Of a stretch of 35,987 nt of DNA, positions 16,105-26,000 are shown piece after piece. Position 1 is the stretch's first letter. Every line of letters starts with the position of its first letter. A program made the translations under genes and the position numbers. The stretch comes from Pelatocladus maniniholoensis HA4357-MV3 (GTDB taxonomy: Bacteria > Cyanobacteriota > Cyanobacteriia > Cyanobacteriales > Nostocaceae). The stretch spans positions 1-35,987 of the forward strand of contig JAHHHW010000132.1 of NCBI GenBank assembly GCA_019359115.1. The letters are read 5' to 3'. The notes under the pieces were generated by a model. It was not told the origin of the DNA, did not search any database, and saw nothing but the letters and a program-made list of their open reading frames with translations.

Positions 16105-17079
16105 ATGACTGCTGAGATGGATTCTGAACTGAACCAATGGTTAGAAATGCTGCGATCGCCTGAGTTAAGCGATCGCTTAGTTGCGGTGAAAACCCTGCAA
16201 CATTTGGGTGATGAGGCAGCACTACAGCCATTGATGACGGCACTACAAGATGAGAGTTTGGCAGTGCAAAAGTTAGCAGTGATGGCGCTTTGGGAGTTAG
16301 CAAATCCTCATGCTGTTCCAGCTTTATTGAGGTGCTTAGAATCACCTGATGCAGAAATTCGTCAAGAAGCACTGTCAGCCTTGGGGGAGCTTGTTACACC
16401 GGATCATCTGCTGCTGCTTTTAGATATTCTCCAACAGGAGAATTTAAATGTACAGATCAGTGTGCTGACTCTGTTAAGGAAAATTCATGATGTTCAGTCT
16501 CTACCTTATGTGTTGCCTTTTTTTGAGGCGGAACAGCCAAGTTTACGAGAAGCAGCTGTGACCACGCTCCGGTATCTCAACCAAGTGGAGCGGTGTCAGC
16601 CAGCCCTGGCGCTGATGGCAGATGCAGATGTGACGGTGCGCCGTGCTACTGCTCTGACTCTAGGACATCTGGCAGATCAACAGGTGGTTAGTTTGCTGTG
16701 TCAAGCGTTGACATCGGATGCCGATTGGCAGGTGCGCCGTAATGCAGCCAAATCCTTGGCACTCCATGCATCGCCGGAAGCATTGCCAGCGATCGCAACT
16801 GCCCTAGAGGATGAACATTGGCAAGTCCGCAAATTTTCAATTCAGGTATTACATAAAACACCAGATCAGCGGTTTTTACCTGAATTAGTGAAAGCGTTGA
16901 CTGATGAGTTTTCGGATGTCCGTCGAGATACGGCGATCGCCCTTGGTATTCTCAAGAACCCCACTGCGCTCAACGCCCTCCAGCAAGCATTAGACGACCC
17001 AGATCGAGACGTTTGTATTTACGCACAACGAGCCATTCAAGCCATTCAGGAATCCCAAGGGGAATCAGCCTATGTCTAG
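16105..17079 (+). CDS. HEAT-repeat (PBS-lyase-type) scaffold protein
   Basis: 324 residues from ATG 16105, with AAGGA upstream. Almost the whole chain is about 31-residue helical repeats, such as DEAALQPLMTALQDESLAVQ, DAEIRQEALSALGEL and DWQVRRNAAKSLALHASPEA. Repeats of this kind bind partner proteins and occur in phycobilin lyase relatives, but no lyase-specific residues are evident and the context is not phycobilisome. The stop overlaps the start of the Mrp-type gene by 8 bases, so the two are coupled. I infer a scaffold for metallocluster delivery to the flavoprotein/ferredoxin pair. Confidence 0.85.
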   Translation: MTAEMDSELNQWLEMLRSPELSDRLVAVKTLQHLGDEAALQPLMTALQDESLAVQKLAVMALWELANPHAVPALLRCLESPDAEIRQEALSALGELVTPDHLLLLLDILQQENLNVQISVLTLLRKIHDVQSLPYVLPFFEAEQPSLREAAVTTLRYLNQVERCQPALALMADADVTVRRATALTLGHLADQQVVSLLCQALTSDADWQVRRNAAKSLALHASPEALPAIATALEDEHWQVRKFSIQVLHKTPDQRFLPELVKALTDEFSDVRRDTAIALGILKNPTALNALQQALDDPDRDVCIYAQRAIQAIQESQGESAYV

Positions 17080-18286
17080 CGACGATTCTCCTTTTGAGCA
17101 AGCTAGCCCTCCACAGGAAAATACCTCTTCCCCAATCCCCGACCCCCGTACTCTACGAGAAGCCGCTTACGCGTCTACATGTAGCGTCTCCTCTGGAGAA
17201 TCCCCGATCCCCGATCCCTTTTTTCAAGACAGTATAGAGGATTCAGCAGTTTTTTCTGAGCCGCAGATGGGCGATCGCCCATCTGCGGTTATTGACTGTC
17301 TCAAGCAAATCATCGAACCAATTCTCAAAAACAATATTGTCAGTTTGGGGATGGTTCGTAATCTGCGGGTTGTAGATAACTATGTTTACCTGCGGCTTTA
17401 CGTTGGGCAGCATCAACACCAGTTAGAAGACCAAATTCAGTCGGCTTTGTCAACTTTATCTTGGTGTAAAAAGGCATACATTCAAATTTGTACAATTCCT
17501 GGAGTCAAAACAACTCTAGCAATTTCTAGCGGCAAGGGTGGCGTTGGTAAATCGACTGTCTCAGTCAATCTGGCAGTTGCCTTAAGTTTACAAGGAGCAA
17601 AGGTAGGGTTATTAGATGCTGATGTCTATGGCCCGAATGTGCCTCAGATGATGGGGTTGGGGCAAACAGATGTGAACATATTAGACACCCCAAACGGTCA
17701 ACGTTTTGTGCCTCTCGAAGCTCACGGGATCAAAGTAATGTCAGTTGGGTTACTAGCAGAACCCGATCATCCCTTAGCTTGGCGTGGTCCTGTGTTGCAT
17801 AAAATTGTCACACAGTTCATTCATGAAGTTGCCTGGGGTGATCTCGACTACCTACTGATTGATCTGCCACCAGGTACAGGCGATGCCCAAATCACGATCG
17901 TGCAGGAAAGTCCTATCTGTGGGGTGATTTTAGTTGCAACGCCACAACAGGTCGCAATCTCAGATGTTCGGCGTAGTATTTATATGTTTCGTCAGGTGGG
18001 TGTTCCAGTTTTAGGAATTATTGAAAATATGAGCTATCTCATTTGCGAACACTGTGGAGAACCGACTCCTATTTTTGGTAGTGGTGGTGGTCAACAGCTA
18101 GCAACAGAACTTAATGTCCCGTTACTTGGACAGGTACCCATCGATGCACGCATTTGTACCGGAGGTGACATCGGACAACCACTGACTTTAACAGATCCCA
18201 CTTCTACAGTAGGTCAGGTATTTATGCAAATAGCAGCTTCTTTAGATGTAACATTTGACTGTACTAGTACAAAAAGGCAAAAGTAA
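17072..18286 (+). CDS. Mrp/NBP35-type iron-sulfur carrier P-loop ATPase
   Basis: 404 residues. The deviant Walker A GKGGVGKST is at 154-162, with LLDADVYGPNVPQMMG and DYLLIDLPPGTGD typical of Mrp/ApbC. A CxxC pair (C325, C328; CEHCGEP), used by the family to bridge an Fe-S cluster between two subunits, is present. Residues about 70-145 form a DUF59/MIP18-like domain. The first about 65 residues are a variable, proline-rich linker with a repeat insertion. It probably supplies clusters to the ferredoxin encoded upstream. A chromosomal mrp is presumably also present, making this a plasmid paralogue. Confidence 0.88.
   Translation: MSSDDSPFEQASPPQENTSSPIPDPRTLREAAYASTCSVSSGESPIPDPFFQDSIEDSAVFSEPQMGDRPSAVIDCLKQIIEPILKNNIVSLGMVRNLRVVDNYVYLRLYVGQHQHQLEDQIQSALSTLSWCKKAYIQICTIPGVKTTLAISSGKGGVGKSTVSVNLAVALSLQGAKVGLLDADVYGPNVPQMMGLGQTDVNILDTPNGQRFVPLEAHGIKVMSVGLLAEPDHPLAWRGPVLHKIVTQFIHEVAWGDLDYLLIDLPPGTGDAQITIVQESPICGVILVATPQQVAISDVRRSIYMFRQVGVPVLGIIENMSYLICEHCGEPTPIFGSGGGQQLATELNVPLLGQVPIDARICTGGDIGQPLTLTDPTSTVGQVFMQIAASLDVTFDCTSTKRQK
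17134..17222 (+). repeat. Repeat insertion inside the Mrp N-terminal linker
   Basis: A segment bounded by CCCCAATCCCCGACCCC on the left and CCCCGATCCCCGATCCC on the right encloses CTACGAGAAGCCGCTTACGC and CATGTAGCGTCTCC, which match the style of dispersed Nostoc palindromic repeats. It keeps the reading frame and encodes the odd peptide TLREAAYASTCSVSSGES. Confidence 0.65.
17261..17288. repeat. 28-bp perfect palindrome centred on HIP1
   Basis: Perfect self-complementarity spans 28 bases, centred on GGCGATCGCC, with arms CCGCAGATGGGCGA. It lies in the coding region of the Mrp linker, just upstream of the DUF59-like domain. Confidence 0.9.
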
Positions 18287-18918
18287 AAAATCAAAAGTCA
18301 AAAGAAAGAACACTTATGCTGTAAGCTTTAGTCTTGAATTTTTAAGCACGCGCATTGCTTACTACAAACCCTCAATCACTTGAGAGACTACTACTGCCTT
18401 AACAGGATGAATTAGATAAAGATATATAAAGATATATAAAGACTAGCTAAAGACTAGCTAAAGATTTAGTTAAGTATGAAAACTTCCTATCATCAAAATA
18501 CACTTAACGCACGATCATAGGAGATTATCAGTCTTCCACACAATAGAAACATTGCTCACCAGTGCTGGGTATCAGTGTTATTGGTGTGGATTATCCCCTG
18601 CGGGCAATCGGGGTGCTACCAATCATAAAAGCCAGATTTAGTTTCTCTGGACTTGATCATACCTAAAAGTATATGGTTATGAGCTTTGTGAGCAGTTATG
18701 CGAAGTTGCGTATTTTCACGATATTCTGAATCTTCATTGTGACAGCCGATACTGGCTCCGCACACCGTCGCAGCTCTAATTCTGTTTGAGCTTCGGATTT
18801 TCCCAGTCAGCCGCTATATGCTGATGCTGTACTCAATACAATCCAAAAATATTTAGGGTGCATACGATTTCTCTGGTGACTACTAACTAAATCAACCTCA
18901 TTTATTCTGTGTGAAGCT
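18287..18918. other. Intergenic region before the chemotaxis operon
   Basis: No intact gene is seen. At about 18417-18475 there is a simple-repeat run: two AAAGATATAT units, two AAAGACTAGCT units and a diverged third, AT-rich and probably unstable. In Pix-type clusters a PatA-like pixG gene usually comes first. Short protein-like pieces around 18800-18870 (reading SDFPSQPLYADAVLNTIQKY) could be its debris, but each is closed by stops within 30 codons, so this is weak. The promoter of the chemotaxis operon should lie in the last 100 bases. Confidence 0.45.
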
Positions 18919-19293
18919 ATGGGAACTGTGTTAATTGTTGAGGATTCATTAACGGATATGCAAATCTTGATCGGCTGTCTTCAGAAAGGAGGCATCAATG
19001 TCTTAATTGCTCAAACTGGAGAAGAAGCCATTGCCACTATTAGCCGACAGAAGCCGGATGTCGTCCTTTTGGATGTTGTTCTACCTGGCTGTAGTGGATT
19101 TGAGGTTTGTCGTGAACTCAAGGGAAACGTCGATACAAATAATATTCCGATTGTTTTATGCTCCACCAAAGGAGGCGAAATGGATAAATTTTGGGGTATG
19201 AAGCAGGGAGCATCTGCTTACTTGACGAAACCAATCGACCACGAAGAACTGGTACACACAATAAAACAGTTCATCAAAAGTCGTAATACCTGA
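18919..19293 (+). CDS. CheY-like response regulator (PixH-like)
   Basis: 124 residues, a stand-alone receiver domain. The acidic pocket is E8/D9, the phospho-acceptor is D52 (VVLLDVVLPG), the switch is T83, and the conserved lysine is K104 (YLTKP). There is no output domain. As the first gene of a CheY-CheW-MCP-CheA set in the same order as pixH-I-J-L, it probably carries the signal from the kinase to the type IV pilus machinery. The gap to the next gene is 10 bases. Confidence 0.9.
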   Translation: MGTVLIVEDSLTDMQILIGCLQKGGINVLIAQTGEEAIATISRQKPDVVLLDVVLPGCSGFEVCRELKGNVDTNNIPIVLCSTKGGEMDKFWGMKQGASAYLTKPIDHEELVHTIKQFIKSRNT

Positions 19294-19303
19294 AGCAACT
19301 CCC

Positions 19304-19870
19304 ATGACTAACTTTTCATTCCTGCCAAATTTAAGCCCATCCCCTGAGAATAAGCAAGACTCTGTACTGGTATCAGTGTCAGCCCACAGTGAACAATTTC
19401 TGCGGCTACATCTTGTACAAGACATGACGGCTCTGTTACCCATCCAACAGGTGGCTGAGGTGCTGACAATTCCGATTGGCACAATTGTACCAATCCCTCA
19501 CATGCCGTCTTGGGTGATGGGAGTTTATAACTGGCGGGGTGAAGTTCTTTGGATGATCGATCTTGGCCACCTGTGCGGGCTTGCTCCCTGGTACGAACAA
19601 ATAACTAGTCCTTCGGTGTATGAAGCGATCGTGTTGGAAGTGGCTGATGAACAATCCACAAAAACTCAGCCGAAAAGTCAGACCCTGGGGCTAGTCGTTG
19701 ATCGAGTCGAAGATATTGAATGGTGTGACTGGCAAGCCATTCAATGCCCTCCAAACTTCACGCTCAATCCGAAGTTAACACAAATTTTGCGCGGATATTG
19801 GTGGAAATCTAATGATGTGATGTTAGCAGTTTTAGATGGTTCTGCAATTCTGCGAGCCATGCCCCGGTAG
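19304..19870 (+). CDS. CheW-like coupling protein (PixI-like)
   Basis: 188 residues from ATG 19304. The CheW fold is recognisable from LLPIQQVAEVLTIP, PHMPSWVMGVYNWRGEVLWM and LGLVVDRVEDIEW. The N-terminal 30 residues are unrelated and Ser-rich. It couples the methyl-accepting protein to the CheA-type kinase downstream. Tight spacing after the response regulator indicates one operon. Confidence 0.88.
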   Translation: MTNFSFLPNLSPSPENKQDSVLVSVSAHSEQFLRLHLVQDMTALLPIQQVAEVLTIPIGTIVPIPHMPSWVMGVYNWRGEVLWMIDLGHLCGLAPWYEQITSPSVYEAIVLEVADEQSTKTQPKSQTLGLVVDRVEDIEWCDWQAIQCPPNFTLNPKLTQILRGYWWKSNDVMLAVLDGSAILRAMPR

Positions 19871-19891
19871 TAAATGTACTCAGACAGGATT

Positions 19892-19990
19892 AATTACACA
19901 CATTGTTTTCTTGTTCCCTATTTCCCATTCCGTGTTCCCTGTCTTGGCTAAGAAATTTAATTTTGTCCAACTACTTAACAATGTGTAATT
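19892..19990. repeat. Inverted repeat abutting the MCP start codon
   Basis: The left arm AATTACACACATTGT (19892-19906) pairs with ACAATGTGTAATT (19978-19990) with a 2-base bulge, and the right arm ends exactly before ATG 19991. The loop contains a CCCT/CCCA low-complexity run of the sort seen in Nostoc spacers. No Shine-Dalgarno lies outside the arm, so pairing would hide the initiation region. Confidence 0.7.
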
Positions 19991-22906
19991 ATGGTTCAAC
20001 AGCCATTCAAATCCGATCGCAGTGAACATAAAACTTCTAAGCCCGCAGATCACCAAAGCACTGATTTAATCTATATAAATTCCGGTGATGCTCTACCGCT
20101 ACAATCACGCAAAACTTCCAAACAGCCCTTATTGAACCAAATCGAGCCAATCGCCGACAACTTACAAACTTCTGCGGGAGACAAACTGATTCGCTGGTGG
20201 CAAGGCGTGAATGTGAGGGCAAAAGTCACCTCTTTGGCAGTGATGATGAGTACGATTCCAGTCTTAGTGATTGGGAGAACTGCTTATTATTTTGCCAATC
20301 AGTCGATTACTCAGCAAGTAGAAGCTTTTGGCAAAGCGAAGGTAGTTGATTTGCAACAGAAAGCGAACCTGTTTATGCGTCAACGTTTTAATGACATCCA
20401 AGCGATGGCAAGCCTAGATGTTTTTACCGATCCCCAGTTGCGATCCCAAGCGACAGTCGAAGATCAGGTAGCAGCTCTTACCCGCCTCATGAATAGCTAT
20501 GGTATTTATGATAGTATTGCAATTTTTGATTTACAGGGAAATGTAGTTGCTCAAACAGCAGGGTCTGAGCTTGGGAACCAGCTCAATCAAGATTATATTC
20601 AAGCAGCCTTAAAAAATAATGGAGCAACCATCAGCCAGCCCAGGCTTTCGGAAAGCTCAAAGGTTTATGCTCTTTATGCAGCTTCTATTATTAAAGATAA
20701 AACCACAGATCGACCCATTGGTTTCATCCGGGCGCGTGTGCCGATGGAATTTTTGGATGAGGTACTCCGAAATTATGCAACTCAAGGGACACAGTATTAC
20801 TTGATCAATACTGCTAACGAGATTTTTCTTGGTCCTGAAGGTTCTACTGAAGGCACAAAAGTGGTAACACTTGACTCTGCAAATACAGCTAAAGCAGAAC
20901 GCCAGGAGAAATATAAGAAAATTATTGCTGACGAAGTTTATCCTTTATTTGAGCGCATCAAGGCAGCCAATCGAGTCAGCACTATTATCTCCTACAATTC
21001 AATCACCAAGACTGAACACCTACTCACCTATAGTCCTCCTGTTAAACTGCGAGGGTTGCCAAATCTCAATTGGCAAGCGATTGTTTCTATCGATACAGAC
21101 ACTGCTTTTGCTACCCAACGACAATTACTGTTCACGCTGTCGATTGGAACTGCAATCACCGCTTTATTGGTAGCTGCGATCGCAGCGATGATTGCTAACC
21201 GAGCAACTCGCCCAATTCTAGCAGCAGCAACGGCAGTCGAAAAAATTGGTCAAGGAGCGTTGGGAACTCGCCTACGCTTTCAGGGAACAGATGAAATTGC
21301 TTCACTGGCAAGCAACATCAACCAGATGGCACAACAGTTACAGGAGTCTTCAGGAGCACAAGCGTTTGAGACAGCACAGGAGCGCTTGCTGATGGCAGCC
21401 AAAGGATCTGGGGCATTACGGACACCGGATCTGCAAAATATTTTTGATCAGACCCTTGAGGGAACCCGAAATCTTCTGCAATTGGATCGGCTTGTGATTT
21501 ATCGCTTCGATGCTGGCTCCAGTGGAGGCATTATCTCAGAATCAGTGGCAGCAAACTGGTCAAGTGCCTTTGAACTTAACGTCAATGATTCCTGCATTCC
21601 TCAACTAGTCCGTGATGCTTACCATCAAGGCCGAGTTCTGGTTGCAGATGATATCTCCCAGGCAGAGTTTCATCCCGAACACCTCAAGTTGCTAGAGCAG
21701 TTACAAGTTAAAGCAAGTTTGATCATCCCTATTCTCGGTGGTGGTGAGATTTTCGGCTTGTTGATTGCTCATAGCTGCTCAGGTTTGCGTAATTGGCAGC
21801 AGTCTGAGATCAATTTCCTCAAGCGCTTGGGCAATGAGCTTGGGCTTTCGATCTACCGAGTCGAACTACTAGAGCGAACGGTTCACCTAGCAGAAGAACA
21901 GCGTCAACTCAAAGAAAGGCTGCAAAAACGGGCATTAGAACTGCTGAAGGAAGTAGATCCCATCAGTCAAGGGAATTTGATGATCCGGGCCAAGGTCACA
22001 GATGATGAAATTGGCACGATCGCGGATGTCTACAATGCGACTGTGGCTAGCTTACGGAAAATAGTGCTGCAAGTGCAGGAAGCCACCAATCAAGTAGTTG
22101 TCACAACGGACACGAGTGATACTTCAGTACAATCTTTATCAGCAGAGGCATTACGGCAAGCAGAGGAAGTAACTGCTGCCTTAAAACTCGTGACAACAAT
22201 GGCGAACGCTGCCCGAGAAGTTGCTGCCAATGCTGCACAGGCAGAAGAAGCTGTGAAACTCGCAGATTTGACTGTGGCGGAAGGAGATGCTGTCATGAAC
22301 CAAACGGTGGATGGAATGCAGACAATCCGGGTAACAGTTGCGGAGGCCGCTAAGAAGGTGAAATATTTGGGAGAGTCCTCACAAAGGATTTCTAAAGCCG
22401 TTGAACTGATTAGTGCCTTTGCTGCTCGAACCAATATTCTGGCTATCAATGCTTCCGTAGAGGCTTCTCGGGCAGGATCAGAAGGAAGAGGTTTTTCCAT
22501 GATTGCTGATGAGGTACGGACATTGGCACGACAATCCGCAGAAGCAACAGAAGAAATTAGACAGTTGGTTCTCAGTATTCAAGCAGAAACAAGAGAAGTG
22601 ATTACAGCTATGGAATCGGGGACAGAGCAGGTTGTGACGGGAACCAAGCTGATAGACGACACTCGCCAAAGCTTGAATAAAATTACAGCAGTCAGTTCTG
22701 AAATTAGCCAACGGGTTACTACGATCTCTCAAGCAACAATTTCTCAATCCCAAACATCCGAGGTCGTCACCCGAACTATGCAGGATGTTGCCTTAATCGC
22801 CAATCAGACTTCAGCAGAAGCCAATCAAGTCTTATCGTCCTTTGAGCAATTGCGCCAAGTGGCGCAATTGTTGCAGGAGAGTGTCGGGCAATTTAAAGTT
22901 CAGTAG
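19991..22906 (+). CDS. Methyl-accepting chemotaxis protein with GAF domain (PixJ-like)
   Basis: 971 residues. After a polar N terminus, TM1 is at about 80-100. A Cache-like periplasmic sensor covers about 105-370, TM2 about 377-401 (GTAITALLVAAIAAMIA), HAMP about 402-455, GAF about 460-630, a second HAMP-like linker about 645-700, and the signalling hairpin about 716-960 (tip: ARTNILAINASVEASRAG). The GAF resembles cyanobacteriochrome GAFs (VADDIS..., IAHSCSG) and keeps a DxCF-like Cys (DSCI, C535). The usual bilin cysteine of the CH dyad is Glu (E563-H564), so stable chromophore attachment is doubtful. PixJ proper has two GAFs; here there is one plus a Cache domain. It sits between the CheW-like and CheA-like genes. 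Confidence 0.88.
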   Translation: MVQQPFKSDRSEHKTSKPADHQSTDLIYINSGDALPLQSRKTSKQPLLNQIEPIADNLQTSAGDKLIRWWQGVNVRAKVTSLAVMMSTIPVLVIGRTAYYFANQSITQQVEAFGKAKVVDLQQKANLFMRQRFNDIQAMASLDVFTDPQLRSQATVEDQVAALTRLMNSYGIYDSIAIFDLQGNVVAQTAGSELGNQLNQDYIQAALKNNGATISQPRLSESSKVYALYAASIIKDKTTDRPIGFIRARVPMEFLDEVLRNYATQGTQYYLINTANEIFLGPEGSTEGTKVVTLDSANTAKAERQEKYKKIIADEVYPLFERIKAANRVSTIISYNSITKTEHLLTYSPPVKLRGLPNLNWQAIVSIDTDTAFATQRQLLFTLSIGTAITALLVAAIAAMIANRATRPILAAATAVEKIGQGALGTRLRFQGTDEIASLASNINQMAQQLQESSGAQAFETAQERLLMAAKGSGALRTPDLQNIFDQTLEGTRNLLQLDRLVIYRFDAGSSGGIISESVAANWSSAFELNVNDSCIPQLVRDAYHQGRVLVADDISQAEFHPEHLKLLEQLQVKASLIIPILGGGEIFGLLIAHSCSGLRNWQQSEINFLKRLGNELGLSIYRVELLERTVHLAEEQRQLKERLQKRALELLKEVDPISQGNLMIRAKVTDDEIGTIADVYNATVASLRKIVLQVQEATNQVVVTTDTSDTSVQSLSAEALRQAEEVTAALKLVTTMANAAREVAANAAQAEEAVKLADLTVAEGDAVMNQTVDGMQTIRVTVAEAAKKVKYLGESSQRISKAVELISAFAARTNILAINASVEASRAGSEGRGFSMIADEVRTLARQSAEATEEIRQLVLSIQAETREVITAMESGTEQVVTGTKLIDDTRQSLNKITAVSSEISQRVTTISQATISQSQTSEVVTRTMQDVALIANQTSAEANQVLSSFEQLRQVAQLLQESVGQFKVQ

Positions 22907-22924
22907 TCAAGAGTCAAGAGTTGG

Positions 22925-23027
22925 TCATTAGTTTTTCTCCGCGTCCCCGCGTCCCTGCATCCCCGTGTCTCCGCCTGCTTTCTTGTCCCCCTTGTCCCCT
23001 CCTTCCCCAATCCCTGCTCCCCGAACT
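22925..23027. repeat. Low-complexity CCCC(G/T)GTC spacer
   Basis: A pyrimidine-rich run of CCCCGCGTCCC, CCCCGTGTCTCC and CTTGTCCCC units fills the gap between the MCP and CheA-like genes. It is the spacer type common in Nostoc. It is open in the CheA frame, but its translation (Pro/Ser/Leu only) argues that it is untranslated. Confidence 0.75.
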
Positions 23028-26000
23028 ATGGTAATCCCCCCTGATATCCGTGACCAAGCCTACCAATTCTTCGTTGAAGAGGCACCTGAGTTACTGCAAG
23101 TACTTGAAGTTGGATTATTGTCGCTCAACCAAAAGCGGAGTATTGCCAAAGTCCATGACTTAATGCGTACTGCTCACACCCTCAAAGGAGGAGCCGCTAG
23201 CGTTGGGTTAACCGCGATCGCAACGCTGGCGCACCGTCTGGAAAACATTCTTAAAGCTTTCTATGACGAAACATTAGAAATTGATACAGAGCTAGAAACT
23301 TATCTATTACAAGCTTACGACTGTCTCCGTATACCCTTAATGGAGCAAATGACAACAGGGTATTTTGAATCAGAGGCAGCTTTGGCGATCGCCGAGCCGA
23401 TTTTTAGCCAACTTGAGGCACGCTGTGGAGATGCACTATTCCACACGGATCGATATATTCCGAGTTCACCTGATTTAGGTGTCAATCTGGTGACTGACAT
23501 TTTTACTGTGGATGTTGCTCAAGGGTTGGAGCGGTTGGCAATGGTTATTGCTGCTCCTCATCAGTATCAAGTCGCAGGAGAGTTACGGGCGCAAGCAGAA
23601 GTTTTTGCCGGATTTGCCGAACTCTTGAACCAGCCAGAATTTGGGTCAATTGCCAAAATGGCTCTCCAGGCTCTAGAGGCTTACCCGCACCGTGCCCTGG
23701 AAATTACACAATTGGCATTGATTGATTTTGAGCGATATCGAACTGCGCTGCTCTCAGGCGATCGCGTTCAACAAACAGGTGCTTCGGCTACCTTAATGGC
23801 CTTGGCAAACGCCACAACAACCACTCCGTCAATTTCCGAACAATTGACTGTGGTGGAGCCAATTTCGGAAAATAAGGCAGCGATCACCGACATTACAAAC
23901 ACTATACCTCAGTTCGAGGATGCTAACCCAACCGCTAGTTTAGAAAGTTCAGTTTCTGCAAGTAACGATTTATTACACCTTCAAACTGAAGATCCTGAAC
24001 CTAAAACGGCAGTCGAAATTTCAAGTGTCCCTCAAGTAGAAGAAAATGGAGATGAGTCAGACAGTACGGAAGTTGTGGCATCCCCAAAGCAGGATTCCCA
24101 GAACCCTGAGCAGCGATCGCACCTCATTCCTCAACATCAGCTAAATCTCTCCCCAAAAGCTATTCCATCTGAGCTTGGTAGTGCCCTGCAAGTCAGGAAA
24201 TCGACCGAGCCATACCAGACAATTCCCCCATTCTACGTTCATCAGGTTGAATTGCCAACCAGTCCAAGTTTGACCGTTCGGGTAGACTCAGAGCACCTAG
24301 AAAGCATGAACAACCTTGTGGGTGAACTGGTTATTAGTCGTGAAGGGCTTTTCCTCCAAAATGAGCAGCTTCAAGGAGGATTGCGAAACCTGCGGCAGCG
24401 CTTTGCTCGGTTACAGAGGCAAATGAACCAGTTGCGGCAACTGTGTGATCAAACGCTGATGATGCCAGAACGCGATCGCCCTCGTGAAGCTGTTCTCCAA
24501 CACAGCCACCTCTTGGAGATCAACGAAACTCAACGCGCTGCTGCGAGTAGAGATCGTATTACTACCCCTGATTTTGATTCCCTAGAGATAGATAAATATG
24601 GAGCTTTGCACTCCCATGTCCAGGAGATTGTTGAGGAGATGGTGCAGCTAGAAGAAATTACTGATGACATGAACCTGTTTGCCAAGCAGTCGGAACACAC
24701 CCTCGCTCAACAGCGACACATGCTGACAAACTTACGGGATGACCTGCTGCGGGCGCGGATGTTACCCTTGAGCGAAATTTTGAATCGTTTTCCTCGTGTA
24801 TTGCGGGATCTGTCCACAACCTATCACAAGCCTGTCACCTTAAAGTTTACTGGTGCTGATGTATTGGTGGAAAAAGCGATCCAAGAAAAACTTTACGACC
24901 CATTATTGCATTTACTTCGCAATGCTTTTGATCACGGTATTGAACCATCAGAGTTCAGACGACACCACTCTAAACCAGAACAAGGGCAGATTGAAATTTG
25001 TGCTTATCATAAAGGCAATCAAACAATTATTGAAGTAAAGGATGATGGTCAAGGGTTGAATTTAGAACGGATTCGCACTCGAGCGTTAGAATTAGGCTAC
25101 TTATCAATTCAAGAAGTGGCGATCGCTCCTCCAACGCAGCTCTACGAGCTGATTTTTGAGCCAGGATTCTCAACAGTTTCTCAGGTTAATCAGCTTTCAG
25201 GACGAGGTATTGGTTTGGATGTGGTGCGATCGCAATTACAATCAATCAAAGGAACAATCACCGTCAAGTCTGTTCCTGGTCTCGGAACAACCTTTACGTT
25301 ATATTTGCCGCTAACTTTAATCATGGCCAGATTAATGATTTGTAGCAGCGGCTCGACCACCATTGCCTTACGTACTGACAGCGTGGTTGAAATATTAGCA
25401 CCTCAAACCGTCCAAATCAGACAATCTGGAACACAGCGTTTCCTATTTTGGGAAGAAAAAATTATTCCACTTTATCAACTGGCTGACCTTTTAGATTATG
25501 GCTGTCCGCTACCAGAAACCTCTCCTAGTCGGGTATGGGCTTCTATCTCTGCACCAGAATCTTGGGAATTGCCAGTATTGCTCCTCACCCATGATCGGCA
25601 GCTGGTGGCTTTGCAGGTTAATCAACTGCTGACCGAGCAAGAGTTAGTGATTAAACCCTTTGGAGGTGCGATCGCACCTCCTAGCTATACTTACGGCTGC
25701 ACCATTTTGGGAGATGGTAGTCTGATTCCTGTGATTGATGCTGATAGCCTCTTGGGCTTTGTGCAAACGCATAATAGGGATGCAGGTAGCGATAGATCTG
25801 GTTCGCGATTTGCCTCTCAAACTGAAAGTATCTCAGTTCGTCCGTTTTTGAGTCCCAGCAAACCCGTTCTAGCACCGATGGTTCTGGTTGTTGATGATGC
25901 AGTTACTCTCCGCCGCAGCTTGGCTCTTTCCCTAAAAAGATCTGGTTTTCGAGTTCTACAAGCACAAAATGGACAAGAAGCGATTGAGAAATTACGGCAA

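Noticed and set aside
16105-17079. Phycobilin lyase (CpcE/F type)
   Set aside because: HEAT repeats are shared with such lyases, but the gene is coupled to an Mrp-type ATPase in a sulfur-type cluster, and no phycobiliprotein gene is near.
18780-18880. pixG remnant
   Set aside because: Short protein-like pieces exist, but every frame is closed within about 30 codons and no PatA motif is visible.
22965-23027. N-terminal extension of the CheA-like kinase
   Set aside because: It would encode only Pro, Ser, Leu and Ala from a CCCC-type spacer repeat; ATG 23028 begins at the HPt domain.
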